DNA from: Alphaproteobacteria bacterium | GTDB taxonomy: Bacteria > Pseudomonadota > Alphaproteobacteria > Rhizobiales > Rhizobiaceae | Assembly: GCA_024742485.1 (NCBI GenBank) | Contig: JANSYK010000004.1 | Location: 310,001 to 374,000 of the forward strand | Reading direction: 5' to 3' | Length of the DNA: 64,000 nucleotides | Part shown: positions 50,980 to 62,153 of the stretch, in pieces | Layout: the number at the start of each line of letters is the position of its first letter | Numbering within the stretch: position 1 is the stretch's first letter | Translations under genes and position numbers: made by a program | The notes under the pieces: model-generated | Database searches by the model: none | Seen by the model: the letters and a program-made list of their open reading frames with translations, nothing else | What the model was told of the DNA's origin: nothing

Positions 50980-52257
50980 ATGCCGCCGCTCCTGACATTT
51001 GCCATCCTGCTGGCGCTGCTTTTCATCGGACTTCCGATATTCGCGGCGCTGGGTGGGCTGTCGATGGTGCTGATGCTCGCCGGCCATACGCCGGGCATTT
51101 CAATTGCCCAGGTCGCCATCGACAAATTGAATGGTCAGACCATGCTGGCGGTGCCGTTCTTCGTCATCGCGGCGCAGTTCATGGAGCGGGGCGGCATTGC
51201 CAAAAGCCTGATCGACATGGCCGAAAGCTGGCTGGGTCAGTTGCGCGGAGGCCTGGCGCTGACCTGCGTCGGCGCGACAACCGTATTCGCCGCAATCTCC
51301 GGCTCATCAGTCGCCACGGCCCTGGCCATGGCGACGATCCTCGTACCCGCCATGCTCGCCCGAGGCTATGACAGGCCGTTTGCCCTCGGCGTCGTTGGTG
51401 CGTCCGGCACACTCGGCATCCTCATCCCGCCATCGATCATATTGATCATTTACGGGCTGATCGCCGAAGCCTCCATTCCGCGTCTGTTTCTTGCCGGCGT
51501 CGTCCCGGGGCTGCTCCAGGGCCTGTTGTTTGCCGGTTTCATCCTGTTTTACGCCCATCGAAGGAAGTTGCCCAAACCTCCGGCACCGGATCTGAATCAG
51601 TTCATCACGGCCAATGTAAAAGCAATTCCGGCCCTGCTCATTCCGGTGGTGATCTTCTTTGGCATCTATGGCGGCTACGCAACGATTGCTGAAGCGGCCG
51701 GCCTTGCCGCTTTCCTCTCGATCATTGTCAGCCTGCTGGTCTATCGCGGCTGCACATGGAACGAGATCCTGCCGATCACCGCCGTCGCCATGCGCCGCTC
51801 GGCGGCCATTGTCATGATTGTGATCGCCGCGCTGCTCTTCGGCCACTGGCTGACCGAGAGCCGCATGCCCGCGCGCCTCGTCGAGTATGTCACCCAAATC
51901 GATCTGAAACTGTGGCAGTTCCTGCTGTTCATGAACCTTGCCATGCTGCTGCTGGGTATGGTTCTGGAAGGCCTGTCCATCGTGCTGATCACCGTGCCGC
52001 TGGTCTTGCCACTGTTCCGGCAATTCGGCATCGACCCGGTACACTACGCCATCATCGTGGTGATCAATATCGAAATGGCCATGCTGACCCCACCCGTCGG
52101 TCTGAACCTGTTCGTCCTGTCGGGTGTGTCCAAGGCGCCCGTATCCGAGGTCGTCAGGGGCATCCTGCCGTTCCTCGCACTGATGGCCCTGCTGTTGATC
52201 GCGGTGACCTTCATTCCAGAATTGTCTACCGGCCTGCCCAATTTGCTGCTGGATTAG
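50980..52257 (+). CDS. TRAP transporter large membrane subunit (DctM family)
   Basis: This 425-residue permease has about 11-12 membrane segments. Diagnostic stretches are GLSMVLMLAGHTPG, FFVIAAQFMERGGIAKSLID and GASGTLGILIPPSI. It forms the Na+-coupled importer with DctQ and the binding protein. Substrates of this class are mostly carboxylates. Confidence 0.95.
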   Translation: MPPLLTFAILLALLFIGLPIFAALGGLSMVLMLAGHTPGISIAQVAIDKLNGQTMLAVPFFVIAAQFMERGGIAKSLIDMAESWLGQLRGGLALTCVGATTVFAAISGSSVATALAMATILVPAMLARGYDRPFALGVVGASGTLGILIPPSIILIIYGLIAEASIPRLFLAGVVPGLLQGLLFAGFILFYAHRRKLPKPPAPDLNQFITANVKAIPALLIPVVIFFGIYGGYATIAEAAGLAAFLSIIVSLLVYRGCTWNEILPITAVAMRRSAAIVMIVIAALLFGHWLTESRMPARLVEYVTQIDLKLWQFLLFMNLAMLLLGMVLEGLSIVLITVPLVLPLFRQFGIDPVHYAIIVVINIEMAMLTPPVGLNLFVLSGVSKAPVSEVVRGILPFLALMALLLIAVTFIPELSTGLPNLLLD

Positions 52258-52258
52258 A

Positions 52259-52290
52259 CCGTTTCCCGTTTTGTCAGAAACGGGAAACGG
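52259..52290. terminator. Bidirectional terminator between dctM and lpdA
   Basis: A perfect 13-bp stem (CCGTTTCCCGTTT and its complement) with a TGTCAG loop lies between the convergent genes. No long T run follows on either strand. A related dyad occurs at 21109-21138, so it may also belong to a REP-type repeat family. Confidence 0.65.
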
Positions 52291-52299
52291 TGTCGGCGC

Positions 52300-53712
52300 C
52301 TACAGGTGGATCGTTTTCTGGAACGCGCCGAGCGCGGCTTCCTTGACCGCCTCCGACATGGTCGGATGGGCATGGCAGGTACGCGCCAGATCCTCCGCAC
52401 TGCCCCCGAACTCCATCAAAACGGCGGCCTCATGGATCATCTCGCCGGCACCATATCCAACGATATGGGCACCGAGCACCCTGTCGGAATGCCTGTCGGC
52501 CAGGATTTTCGCAAAGCCGTTGGGCTGCAACATCGCCCGCGCGCGTCCATTGGCCGAGAACGGAAACTTGCCCACCTTGTAGTCGACGCCTTCCGCCTTC
52601 AATTCTTCTTCGGTCTTGCCGACCGACGCCACTTCCGGCTGCGTATAGACGACTCCCGGAATCACACCGTAGTTCACATGCCCGGCTTGGCCGGCCATGA
52701 TTTCGGCCACCGCGACACCTTCATCTTCGGCCTTGTGCGCCAGCATTGGTCCGGCCACCACATCTCCAATGGCATAGATGCTCGGAATGTTGGTCCTGAA
52801 ATGATCATCGATGCCAACACGGCCCTGCTCGTCCAGCACCACACCGGCCTCCTCCAGACCGAGACCCTGCGTGTAGGGCTTGCGTCCTGTTGCAACCAGC
52901 ACCGCATCCGCCGACAATGTTTCGGCATCGCCGCCGGCAACCGGCCGGCATGTCACAAGCACGCCACTGTCGGAACGCTGAACCGCTGTCACCTTGGTGC
53001 CCATCTTGAACGTCATGCCCTGCTTCACGAGAAGCCGCTGAAACTGTTTGGAAACATCCCCATCCATCTGGCCGAGAATCTTGTCGAGGAATTCGATCAC
53101 CGTCACCTCGGCGCCGAGACGCGCCCAGACCGAACCGAGTTCGAGACCGATCACGCCACCACCGACGACAACGAGATGTTTCGGAACCGATGCGAATTCC
53201 AGTGCGCCAGTGGAAGAAACGATGGTCTTTTCATCGAAATCGACCTCCACGCCCGGTATGCCGGCGACATCCGATCCGGTGGCGATCACGATATTGGTCG
53301 TGTCGAGTTCCAGGCCCTCTCCGTCATCCGGTACGACCGACACCCTGCCTTCGCCGACAATCCGTCCGGTGCCCGTGTAAACATCAACCTTGTTCTTTTT
53401 CATCAGGAAGGCGATGCCTTCGACATTCGATTTTACCGTGGCGTCCTTGTGGGACATCATTTTCGGCAAATCCAGCTTGGGTTCGCCGATATCGACCCCG
53501 AGTTGCGGCAGGGAATGATGGGCTTCCGCGAACATTTCCGAGGCGTGCAGCAACGCCTTTGACGGTATGCAGCCGATATTGAGGCAGGTGCCGCCCAGCG
53601 TGCTGTTTTTTTCGACAACCGCCGTCTTCAGGCCAAGCTGTGCGGCTTTGATCGCGCAGACATAGCCGCCCGGTCCGGTTCCAATCACGACAACATTATA
53701 ACGTTCAGCCAT
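52300..53712 (-). CDS. lpdA: Dihydrolipoyl dehydrogenase (E3)
   Basis: This 470-residue flavoprotein reoxidises the lipoyl group of SucB. It has the FAD motif GTGPGGYVCAI, the redox disulfide GGTCLNIGCIPSK and the NAD motif GGGVIGLELGSV. The C-terminal catalytic His-Glu is in CHAHPTMSEAVKE. The ATG at 53712 is used in place of the longer frame. Confidence 0.97.
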   Translation of the reverse strand: MAERYNVVVIGTGPGGYVCAIKAAQLGLKTAVVEKNSTLGGTCLNIGCIPSKALLHASEMFAEAHHSLPQLGVDIGEPKLDLPKMMSHKDATVKSNVEGIAFLMKKNKVDVYTGTGRIVGEGRVSVVPDDGEGLELDTTNIVIATGSDVAGIPGVEVDFDEKTIVSSTGALEFASVPKHLVVVGGGVIGLELGSVWARLGAEVTVIEFLDKILGQMDGDVSKQFQRLLVKQGMTFKMGTKVTAVQRSDSGVLVTCRPVAGGDAETLSADAVLVATGRKPYTQGLGLEEAGVVLDEQGRVGIDDHFRTNIPSIYAIGDVVAGPMLAHKAEDEGVAVAEIMAGQAGHVNYGVIPGVVYTQPEVASVGKTEEELKAEGVDYKVGKFPFSANGRARAMLQPNGFAKILADRHSDRVLGAHIVGYGAGEMIHEAAVLMEFGGSAEDLARTCHAHPTMSEAVKEAALGAFQKTIHL

Positions 53713-53751
53713 TCGACTGTTCCCTTCCATCGCCCGTTCAAACGAAAATCA

Positions 53752-54258
53752 TCATTCCTGACAGGCCATCAGTCTGAGTGTATCAAAATCCCCTGCCGAC
53801 AGGCCGGCCTGATTGTAAATGTCCGATGCCATCAATGCATCGGAAAATCCTTCCAGCAGCAGAGTTTCGGCCGCCGGCTGGTCGGATGCCGGCATTGGCG
53901 CTACATCGCCATTTTCCGCCACGGCGACGATCGGTCCCTGCCAGATGGTGCAGGCCGCCAATTCCTCTCCGGTGGCATCCCCTTCCGGACAATCATTGAG
54001 CACGACCGCCAGATTGTCGTCGTTTTCTTCCCCCGGATAGACGAAACCCTGAAGAACCCCGCCGCCATTGCCCAGCAGAACACGGAAAGCACCATCGGCC
54101 GACCCGGCAAATTCCAGAAGGATGTCCTGGCTTTCAGTACCGTAGCCGGCAAGGCTCTGCGGACACAACCGGCTTCCCTTTTGGGTGCCGGCATAAGCGC
54201 TGATTGTCAAAAGACCAGCCGCAATGCCCGCGCCAAATGTTACGAGTGCAGGATTCAT
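53752..54258 (-). CDS. Small exported protein of unknown function
   Basis: This 168-residue protein has a signal peptide (residues 1-23, ending SAYA). The mature part is acidic and has four Cys. No domain is recognised. It lies between sucB and lpdA on the same strand, 39 bp from lpdA, and interrupts the dehydrogenase gene set. It has no visible link to the TCA cycle. Confidence 0.65.
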   Translation of the reverse strand: MNPALVTFGAGIAAGLLTISAYAGTQKGSRLCPQSLAGYGTESQDILLEFAGSADGAFRVLLGNGGGVLQGFVYPGEENDDNLAVVLNDCPEGDATGEELAACTIWQGPIVAVAENGDVAPMPASDQPAAETLLLEGFSDALMASDIYNQAGLSAGDFDTLRLMACQE

Positions 54259-54314
54259 AAAGACGCCTTGTCCATGCCACACTCCGATTTGAGGACTGTC
54301 CAGTCTCAGCGCCC

Positions 54315-55592
54315 CTAAAGGTCCAGAACAAGCCGCTCGGGATCTTCCAGGCTGTCCTTGACGCGAACCAGGAAAGTGACGGCCTCTTTGCCGTCGACGA
54401 TCCGGTGATCGTAGGACAAGGCCAGATACATCATTGGCCGGATCACGACCTCGCCGCCAATGGCCACCGGCCGCTCCTGTATCTTGTGCATGCCCAAGAT
54501 ACCCGATTGCGGCGCGTTGAGGATCGGCGACGACATCAACGATCCGTAGACGCCGCCATTTGACAAGGTGAATGTGCCGCCCTGCAGGTCGGACATGGTC
54601 AGTTCGCCATCGCGCGCGGCCAGTCCCAGGCGCCCGATTTCCTGCTCGATTCCGGCTATGGAGCGCTGATCGGCGTCCCGCACAACAGGCACCACAAGAC
54701 CCTTGTCGGTTCCAACGGCAACGCCGACATGGCAGAAATTCTTGTAGATGATGTCGGTTCCGTCGATCTCCGCATTGACGGCCGGAATCTCCTTCAGCGC
54801 ATGGCAGACAGCCTTGGTGAAAAAACCCATGAAACCAAGCTTGACGCCGTGTTTCTTCTCGAAGAGTTCCTTGTATTTCTTCCGCAAACCCATCACCGAC
54901 GTCATGTCGACTTCATTATAGGTGGTCAGCATTGCCGCCGTGTTCTGCGCATCCTTGAGTCGTCTGGCGATGGTCTGGCGAAGCCGGGTCATTTTCACCC
55001 GCTCTTCACGCGTTTCGTCTTCGGCAGGGGATGGTGCTCGTGCTGCCGCCGGCGCCGGCGCCGGTGCGGGTGCGGGTGCCGGATCTGCGGCAGGTGTTGC
55101 GGCCGCGGCAGCGCCGCCAGCCAACGCATCAATCACATCGCCCTTGAGCACCTGGCCACGTTTTCCCGACCCGTCGACCTGGTCGGCAGACAGATTGCTT
55201 TCTTCCATCATCTTGGCTGCCGCTGGCGCCGGGGGCATGTCCGTCCCGGTTCCGGCTGCCGGTGCCGGTTCGGCGGCAACGGCTGTTTCAGCCTGCTGGG
55301 TCTGTACCGGCGCCGCCGGGCTTTCTTCCGGGGCGGCGGGAGCGGGCGCACCCGCCCCTTCGGCAATCTGACCGAGCAACGCGTTCACCTCGACCGTTTC
55401 ACCCTCCTGGGCGGTGATCTCTGACAGCGTCCCGCCAACCGGTGCCGGAACTTCGATGGTCACCTTGTCGGTTTCCAGTTCCACAAGCGATTCATCGACG
55501 GCAATCGCATCGCCAACCTTCTTGTACCAGGTTCCGATCGTCGCCTCTGATACGGACTCGCCGAGCGTGGGAACGCGAATTTCTGTGGCCAT
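54315..55592 (-). CDS. sucB: Dihydrolipoyl succinyltransferase (E2) of 2-oxoglutarate dehydrogenase
   Basis: This 425-residue protein has one lipoyl domain (residues 1-78, with the lipoyl Lys in [11 protein letters not shown]). An Ala/Pro/Glu-rich linker follows (about 80-125), then a peripheral-subunit-binding domain ([20 protein letters not shown]) and a second Ala/Pro linker. The catalytic domain ends with [13 protein letters not shown]. One lipoyl domain is usual for sucB. Confidence 0.97.
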   Translation of the reverse strand: MATEIRVPTLGESVSEATIGTWYKKVGDAIAVDESLVELETDKVTIEVPAPVGGTLSEITAQEGETVEVNALLGQIAEGAGAPAPAAPEESPAAPVQTQQAETAVAAEPAPAAGTGTDMPPAPAAAKMMEESNLSADQVDGSGKRGQVLKGDVIDALAGGAAAAATPAADPAPAPAPAPAPAAARAPSPAEDETREERVKMTRLRQTIARRLKDAQNTAAMLTTYNEVDMTSVMGLRKKYKELFEKKHGVKLGFMGFFTKAVCHALKEIPAVNAEIDGTDIIYKNFCHVGVAVGTDKGLVVPVVRDADQRSIAGIEQEIGRLGLAARDGELTMSDLQGGTFTLSNGGVYGSLMSSPILNAPQSGILGMHKIQERPVAIGGEVVIRPMMYLALSYDHRIVDGKEAVTFLVRVKDSLEDPERLVLDL

Positions 55593-55638
55593 GGTCTTCA
55601 GTTTCCGTGTGTCAATTGTGTCTGTTCAACAGCGGTTT

Positions 55639-58623
55639 TCAGCCGCCAAGAGCGTCCTCGAGAAACGCTTCCAACTGCGATTTGTGTTTCGACATGATTC
55701 CCGTCGCCGGTGAGGCGGCCGCCGATCGTCCGGTGTAGCGAACCCGCTGATACTTGGCGTCGATATGGGCCAACACCCATTCCAGATAGGGGTCGATGAA
55801 GGACCAGGCACCCATGTTTTTCGGCTCCTCCTGGCACCAGACCATTTCAGCGTCGCTGAAGCGCGACAACTCATTGATCAGGGCCTTGGCCGGAAACGGG
55901 TAAAGCTGTTCGAGGCGCAGCAGGTAGATGTCGTCGACCCCGCGCCTTTCACGCTCCTCGTAGAGATCGTAATAGACCTTGCCGCTGCACATGACGACAC
56001 GACGGATCTTGTTGTCCTTCTGCAGCGTGATCGCCTGGTCCTTGAGGACTTCGGCATCATCCCACAGCAGCCGGTGGAACGAGCTGGAGCCGGTCATTTC
56101 CGACAGCTGCGATACCGCCCGCTTGTGACGCAGCAGCGATTTAGGCGTCATCAATATGAGCGGCTTGCGGAAGTTCCGCTTCATCTGGCGGCGCAGAATG
56201 TGAAAATAATTGGCCGGTGTCGAACAATAGGCGACCTGCATATTGTCTTCCGCGCACAATTGCAGGAACCGCTCGAGCCGGGCCGAAGAGTGTTCGGGAC
56301 CCTGCCCCTCATAGCCATGCGGCAGCAGGCAGACGAGGCCCGACATGCGCAGCCATTTGCGTTCACCCGACGAAATGAACTGGTCGAACACCACCTGTGC
56401 GCCATTGGCGAAATCGCCGAATTGCGCTTCCCACAGCGTCAGTGCATTGGGTTCGGCCAGCGAATAACCATATTCGAAGCCCAGCACGGCTTCCTCGGAC
56501 AGCATCGAATTGATGACCTCGTAGAGCGCCTGGCCCTTGCTCAGATTGTTGAGCGGAATATAGCGTTCCTCATCGGTCTGGCTGTAAAGAACCGAGTGAC
56601 GTTGCGAGAATGTCCCGCGCTCGCAATCCTGTCCGGAGAGGCGAATCGGGTGCCCGTCCTCGACCAGTGATCCGAACGACAGTGCCTCCGCGGTGGCCCA
56701 GTCGATCCCTTCTCCCGTTTCGATCATCTTGGCCCGATGATCCATGAAGCGCTGCACGGTTCTGTGCGCCTGGAACCCTTCTGGAACGGTTGACAGTTTG
56801 CGGCCCATCTCCTTGAGCTGTTTGACCGTCAGGGCGGTTTTGCCGCGACGCTGCTCATCCTGATTGTCGGCCACGCGCATGCCGGACCAGGCGCCATCGA
56901 GCCAGTCGGCCTTGTTGGGCTTGTATGAATTGCCGGCCTCGAACTCCTCCTCCAGAAAGGCCCGCCAGTCCGATTTCATCTTGTCCACGTCGCCCTGGCT
57001 GACCAGACCTTCCTCGATCAGTTTCTTCGAATAGATCTGAACGGTGGTCTCGTGCGAGCGGATTTTCTTGTACATGATCGGCTGCGTGAAGGCCGGCTCG
57101 TCGCCCTCATTGTGGCCAAAGCGCCGGTAACAGAAAATGTCGAGCACCACTGGCTTGTGGAACATCATGCGGAATTCGGTGGCAACCTTGGCCGCGTAGA
57201 CAACCGCTTCCGGATCATCGCCATTGACATGAAAAATCGGCGCTTCGATCATCTTGGCAACATCGGACGGATAGGGTGAAGACCTGGAGAAACGCGGATT
57301 GGTGGTGAAGCCGATCTGGTTGTTGACGATCACATGGATCGTTCCGGCCACCCTGTGGCCACGCAGCCCCGACAGACCGAGACATTCGGCGACGACACCC
57401 TGCCCGGCAAAGGCTGCATCGCCGTGTAGCAACAGCGGCAAAACCCGAACCCGCTCGGTCAGCGGCACGATCTCCCCGCGTGGCATTCCGGCCAGCAGGT
57501 CCTGCTTGGCGCGGGCCTTGCCCATGACAACCGGATTGACGATTTCCAGGTGCGATGGATTGGCCGTCAGCGACAGATGCACATTGTTGCCGTCGAATTC
57601 ACGATCCGACGACGTTCCAAGGTGGTATTTGACGTCACCGGAGCCTTCAACCTCATCGGGTGTGTGGGAGCCGCCCTTGAACTCGTTGAAGATCGCCCGG
57701 TGCGATTTGGCCATGACCTGACTGAGCACGTTGAGGCGACCACGATGTGGCATGCCGAGCACGATTTCCTTCAGGCCCATCTGTCCGCCGCGCTTGATGA
57801 TCTGTTCAAGCGCCGGGATCAACGCTTCACCACCATCAAGTCCGAAGCGTTTCGTACCCTTGTATTTAACGTCGATGAACTGTTCGAAGCCTTCCGCCTC
57901 CACCAGCTTCTGCAAAATCGCCGTCTTGCCGCGAGGGGTAAATTCGATTCCCTTGTCCGGTCCTTCGATCCGCTGCTGGATCCACGATTTTTCCTCCGGG
58001 TTGGAGATATGCATGAACTCCACGCCTATCGTCGAACAATAGGTCCGCCGGAGGATGTCGATCATTTCATTGATCGTCGCGTATTCCAGCCCCAGCACAT
58101 TGTCGAGAAAGATCCGCCGGTCGAATTCATCCGGCGAGAATCCGTAGTTCTCGGGAGAAAGCTCGTTGTAGTCCTCCTTTTCGCCCGCCAGACCGAGTGG
58201 ATCGAGATTGGCGTGCAGATGGCCGCGCATACGATAGGCGCGGATCATCATGATGGCGCGGACGGAATCGCGGGTCGCCTGTTGCACGTCGTCGTCGGAA
58301 AGAATGGCGACGCCATTGGCGGATTTCTCCTTCAGGCGGCCTTCCATGTGCTTCTCGACTTCGCCCCAATCTCCGTCGAGGGCCGAGACCCACTCGCCGT
58401 TTTCGATGATGGGCCAGTTGTCCCGTTTCCAGGACGCCCCACGGGCCGCTTTGCGCACAGCATCGGCATCATCCTTCAGGGACCCGAAAAAACTCTGCCA
58501 CTCCGGCGGCACGGAGGTCGGGCTGTCTTCATATTGCGCATAGAGATCTTCGATATAGGATGCGTTGCTGCCGTAGAGAAATGAGGTTGCCTGGAAGGCT
58601 TCGTTGGCGTCCTGTCTTGCCAT
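55639..58623 (-). CDS. sucA: 2-oxoglutarate dehydrogenase E1
   Basis: This 994-residue thiamine-diphosphate enzyme decarboxylates 2-oxoglutarate. It begins MARQDANEAFQATSFLYGSN. Typical motifs are GMPHRGRLNVL, HLGTSSDREFDG and HGDAAFAGQGVVAECL. The ATG at 58623 fits the family start; the frame is open for another 63 codons upstream but these do not match the family. Confidence 0.98.
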   Translation of the reverse strand: MARQDANEAFQATSFLYGSNASYIEDLYAQYEDSPTSVPPEWQSFFGSLKDDADAVRKAARGASWKRDNWPIIENGEWVSALDGDWGEVEKHMEGRLKEKSANGVAILSDDDVQQATRDSVRAIMMIRAYRMRGHLHANLDPLGLAGEKEDYNELSPENYGFSPDEFDRRIFLDNVLGLEYATINEMIDILRRTYCSTIGVEFMHISNPEEKSWIQQRIEGPDKGIEFTPRGKTAILQKLVEAEGFEQFIDVKYKGTKRFGLDGGEALIPALEQIIKRGGQMGLKEIVLGMPHRGRLNVLSQVMAKSHRAIFNEFKGGSHTPDEVEGSGDVKYHLGTSSDREFDGNNVHLSLTANPSHLEIVNPVVMGKARAKQDLLAGMPRGEIVPLTERVRVLPLLLHGDAAFAGQGVVAECLGLSGLRGHRVAGTIHVIVNNQIGFTTNPRFSRSSPYPSDVAKMIEAPIFHVNGDDPEAVVYAAKVATEFRMMFHKPVVLDIFCYRRFGHNEGDEPAFTQPIMYKKIRSHETTVQIYSKKLIEEGLVSQGDVDKMKSDWRAFLEEEFEAGNSYKPNKADWLDGAWSGMRVADNQDEQRRGKTALTVKQLKEMGRKLSTVPEGFQAHRTVQRFMDHRAKMIETGEGIDWATAEALSFGSLVEDGHPIRLSGQDCERGTFSQRHSVLYSQTDEERYIPLNNLSKGQALYEVINSMLSEEAVLGFEYGYSLAEPNALTLWEAQFGDFANGAQVVFDQFISSGERKWLRMSGLVCLLPHGYEGQGPEHSSARLERFLQLCAEDNMQVAYCSTPANYFHILRRQMKRNFRKPLILMTPKSLLRHKRAVSQLSEMTGSSSFHRLLWDDAEVLKDQAITLQKDNKIRRVVMCSGKVYYDLYEERERRGVDDIYLLRLEQLYPFPAKALINELSRFSDAEMVWCQEEPKNMGAWSFIDPYLEWVLAHIDAKYQRVRYTGRSAAASPATGIMSKHKSQLEAFLEDALGG

Positions 58624-58814
58624 CAGTCCATCGCGGAGAAATCCCCGCCCCCTTGCAATTGGCGCGGCATGGCCGCTCCTGTTGTGCATCCCCGGTCTTT
58701 GCGGTTCGGATGCGGTGCGCTTCGTCCCTGATTTCAAATATGCCGCCTGGACCGTTCTTTGTGTAGCCCTATCGCGCATATGTGAATGTGCGTCATTTTG
58801 ATGGTGACGCATCC

Positions 58815-58842
58815 TGCCGGCGGCGCTTTCACGCCGCCGGCA
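58815..58842. terminator. Hairpin between sucD and sucA
   Basis: TGCCGGCGGCG and its complement form an 11-bp stem with a CTTTCA loop, seven bases downstream of the sucD stop. No T run follows. It may reduce read-through or protect sucCD mRNA from decay. Confidence 0.55.
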
Positions 58843-58849
58843 AAATTCT

Positions 58850-59761
58850 TCAGCCCTTCAACAGCTCCACCAGCGTTTTGCCGAGTTGAGCTGGCGATGG
58901 CGACACACGAATACCCGCGGCCTCCATGGCGGCAATCTTGTCGTCGGCGCCGCCCTTGCCGCCCGAAATCACTGCGCCGGCGTGACCCATGGTACGTCCG
59001 GGTGGTGCGGTGCGGCCGGCGATGAAGCCGACGGTCGGTTTCCGGCGGCCGCGCTTGGCCTCGTCGGCCAGGAATTGCGCTGCATCCTCTTCCGCCGATC
59101 CACCGATCTCTCCGATCATGACAATCGATTTGGTGGCATCGTCGGCCAGATACATTTCCAGCACATCGATGAATTCGGTGCCCTTGACCGGATCACCGCC
59201 AATGCCGACGGCTGTCGTCTGGCCGAGATTCTCATTGGTGGTCTGGAACACGGCCTCGTAGGTCAGCGTTCCCGATCGCGAGACAATCCCGACGGAGCCC
59301 TTTTTGAAGATGTTGCCCGGCATGATGCCGATCTTGCACTCGTCCGGTGTCAGTACACCCGGACAGTTCGGGCCGATGAGCCGCGACGATGACTTGTCCA
59401 GCCGTGCCTTGACGCGCACCATATCGGCCACCGGAATGCCTTCGGTGATGCAGACGATCAGCGGCACTTCCGCGTCAATCGCCTCGATGATGGCCGCACC
59501 GGCGCCGGCGGGCGGGACATAGATGACCGACGCATCGGCACCGGTCTGTTCCTTGCCTTCGGCAACGGTGGCGAAGATCGGAAGATCAACTGTGCCGTCA
59601 CCGACCTGGCCGGTCCAGGTTTCACCACCCTTTTTCGGGTGCACGCCGCCGACCATTTTCGTGCCGTGATAGGCAAGCGCCTGTTCGGTGTGAAACGTGC
59701 CGGTCTTGCCGGTCAGGCCCTGAACGAGAACTTTGGTGTCTTTGTTGACGATGATGGACAT
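58850..59761 (-). CDS. sucD: Succinyl-CoA synthetase alpha subunit
   Basis: This 303-residue subunit has the CoA-binding domain near the N-terminus ([20 protein letters not shown]). The phospho-His loop is [20 protein letters not shown]. It is separated from sucC by three bases. Confidence 0.98.
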   Translation of the reverse strand: MSIIVNKDTKVLVQGLTGKTGTFHTEQALAYHGTKMVGGVHPKKGGETWTGQVGDGTVDLPIFATVAEGKEQTGADASVIYVPPAGAGAAIIEAIDAEVPLIVCITEGIPVADMVRVKARLDKSSSRLIGPNCPGVLTPDECKIGIMPGNIFKKGSVGIVSRSGTLTYEAVFQTTNENLGQTTAVGIGGDPVKGTEFIDVLEMYLADDATKSIVMIGEIGGSAEEDAAQFLADEAKRGRRKPTVGFIAGRTAPPGRTMGHAGAVISGGKGGADDKIAAMEAAGIRVSPSPAQLGKTLVELLKG

Positions 59762-59764
59762 GGC

Positions 59765-60961
59765 TCAGGCTCCCTTCACCGCATTGACGATCTTTTGCGC
59801 CGCATCGTCCAGATCGTCGGCTGCAATGACATTGAGACCACTTTGATTGATGATTTGCTTGCCCTTTTCGACATTCGTGCCTTCCAGCCGCACGACAAGC
59901 GGAACCTTGAGCCCAACCTCCTTGACGGCGGCCACCACCCCTTCTGCAATCACGTCACAGCGCATGATCCCGCCAAATATGTTGACCAGGATGCCCTGGA
60001 CGGCCGGATCGGCAGTAATAATCTTGAAGGCGGCCGTTACCTTTTCCTTCGAGGCGCCACCACCGACATCAAGGAAGTTCGCCGGTTCGGCGCCGTAAAG
60101 CTTGATGATGTCCATGGTCGCCATGGCAAGACCGGCGCCATTGACCATGCAGCCGATATTGCCGTCGAGCGCCACATAGGCCAGATCGTGTTTCGAGGCC
60201 TCGATTTCCTTGGCGTCTTCCTCCGTGGTGTCCCGCAGCGCCACCACATCGTCATGGCGAAATAGCGCATTGCCGTCGAAGGACATTTTCGCGTCCAGCA
60301 CCCGCAACCGGCCATCTGTCATGACGATCAGCGGATTGACTTCCAACAGGCTCATGTCCTTTTCGATGAAGGCCTTGTAAAGCAGCGGGAAGAGCGTCAT
60401 CCCATCCGTTCTGGCCTGGCCTTCCAGTTGCAGTGTTTCACACAATGTTCCGGCATCGGATTCGGTCACCCCGGTCTCCGGATCGATCGGCAGTGTCAGG
60501 ATCTTGTCCGGCGTTTCCTCGGCGACCGCCTCGATGTCCATGCCGCCTTCGGTCGACACGACAAAAGCAGGACGGCCAACGGTCCGGTCCACCAGAATGG
60601 ACAGATAAAGCTCGCGGTCGATATCGGCGCCGTCCTCGATATAGAGCCGGTTGACCTGCTTGCCATGGGGCCCGGTCTGCTTTGTGACCAGCGTATTGCC
60701 CAGCATTTCGCTTGCATGGGTGACGACATCGTCGATGGAATGGGCAAGGCGAACACCGCCCTTGGCATCGGCGGGCAGTTCCTTGAACTTGCCCTTGCCG
60801 CGTCCGCCGGCATGGATTTGGCTTTTGACCACATAGAGTGGTCCGGGCAGCTTGCCCGCCGCAGCCGCCGCTTCATCGGCGGAAAAGATCGCGACACCTT
60901 CTGCGACCGGGGCGCCAAAGCCCTTGAGAAGAGCCTTGGCCTGGTATTCATGAATGTTCAT
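59765..60961 (-). CDS. sucC: Succinyl-CoA synthetase beta subunit
   Basis: This 398-residue ATP-grasp subunit begins [20 protein letters not shown]. The nucleotide site is near [33 protein letters not shown] is the metal-binding and C-terminal motif. It is 34 bp after mdh in the same operon. Confidence 0.98.
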   Translation of the reverse strand: MNIHEYQAKALLKGFGAPVAEGVAIFSADEAAAAAGKLPGPLYVVKSQIHAGGRGKGKFKELPADAKGGVRLAHSIDDVVTHASEMLGNTLVTKQTGPHGKQVNRLYIEDGADIDRELYLSILVDRTVGRPAFVVSTEGGMDIEAVAEETPDKILTLPIDPETGVTESDAGTLCETLQLEGQARTDGMTLFPLLYKAFIEKDMSLLEVNPLIVMTDGRLRVLDAKMSFDGNALFRHDDVVALRDTTEEDAKEIEASKHDLAYVALDGNIGCMVNGAGLAMATMDIIKLYGAEPANFLDVGGGASKEKVTAAFKIITADPAVQGILVNIFGGIMRCDVIAEGVVAAVKEVGLKVPLVVRLEGTNVEKGKQIINQSGLNVIAADDLDDAAQKIVNAVKGA

Positions 60962-60995
60962 GGATGGGGATCCTGTCGTTGTGGACGAACGGTCT

Positions 60996-62066
<1,071 letters not shown>

Positions 62067-62153
62067 TCAAACTTTCGATATGTGTAATTTCAAACGGTTA
62101 GAAGATAGTGATCTTACGTAAAGGTAAGTATTTTGAGACAAAAAACGCCTCCA

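Noticed and set aside
52306-53562. 418-codon plus-strand ORF opposite lpdA
   Set aside because: It mirrors lpdA codons and no ribosome site or known domain is visible.
57550-58584. 344-codon plus-strand ORF opposite sucA
   Set aside because: Antisense shadow of a well-defined 2-oxoglutarate dehydrogenase gene.
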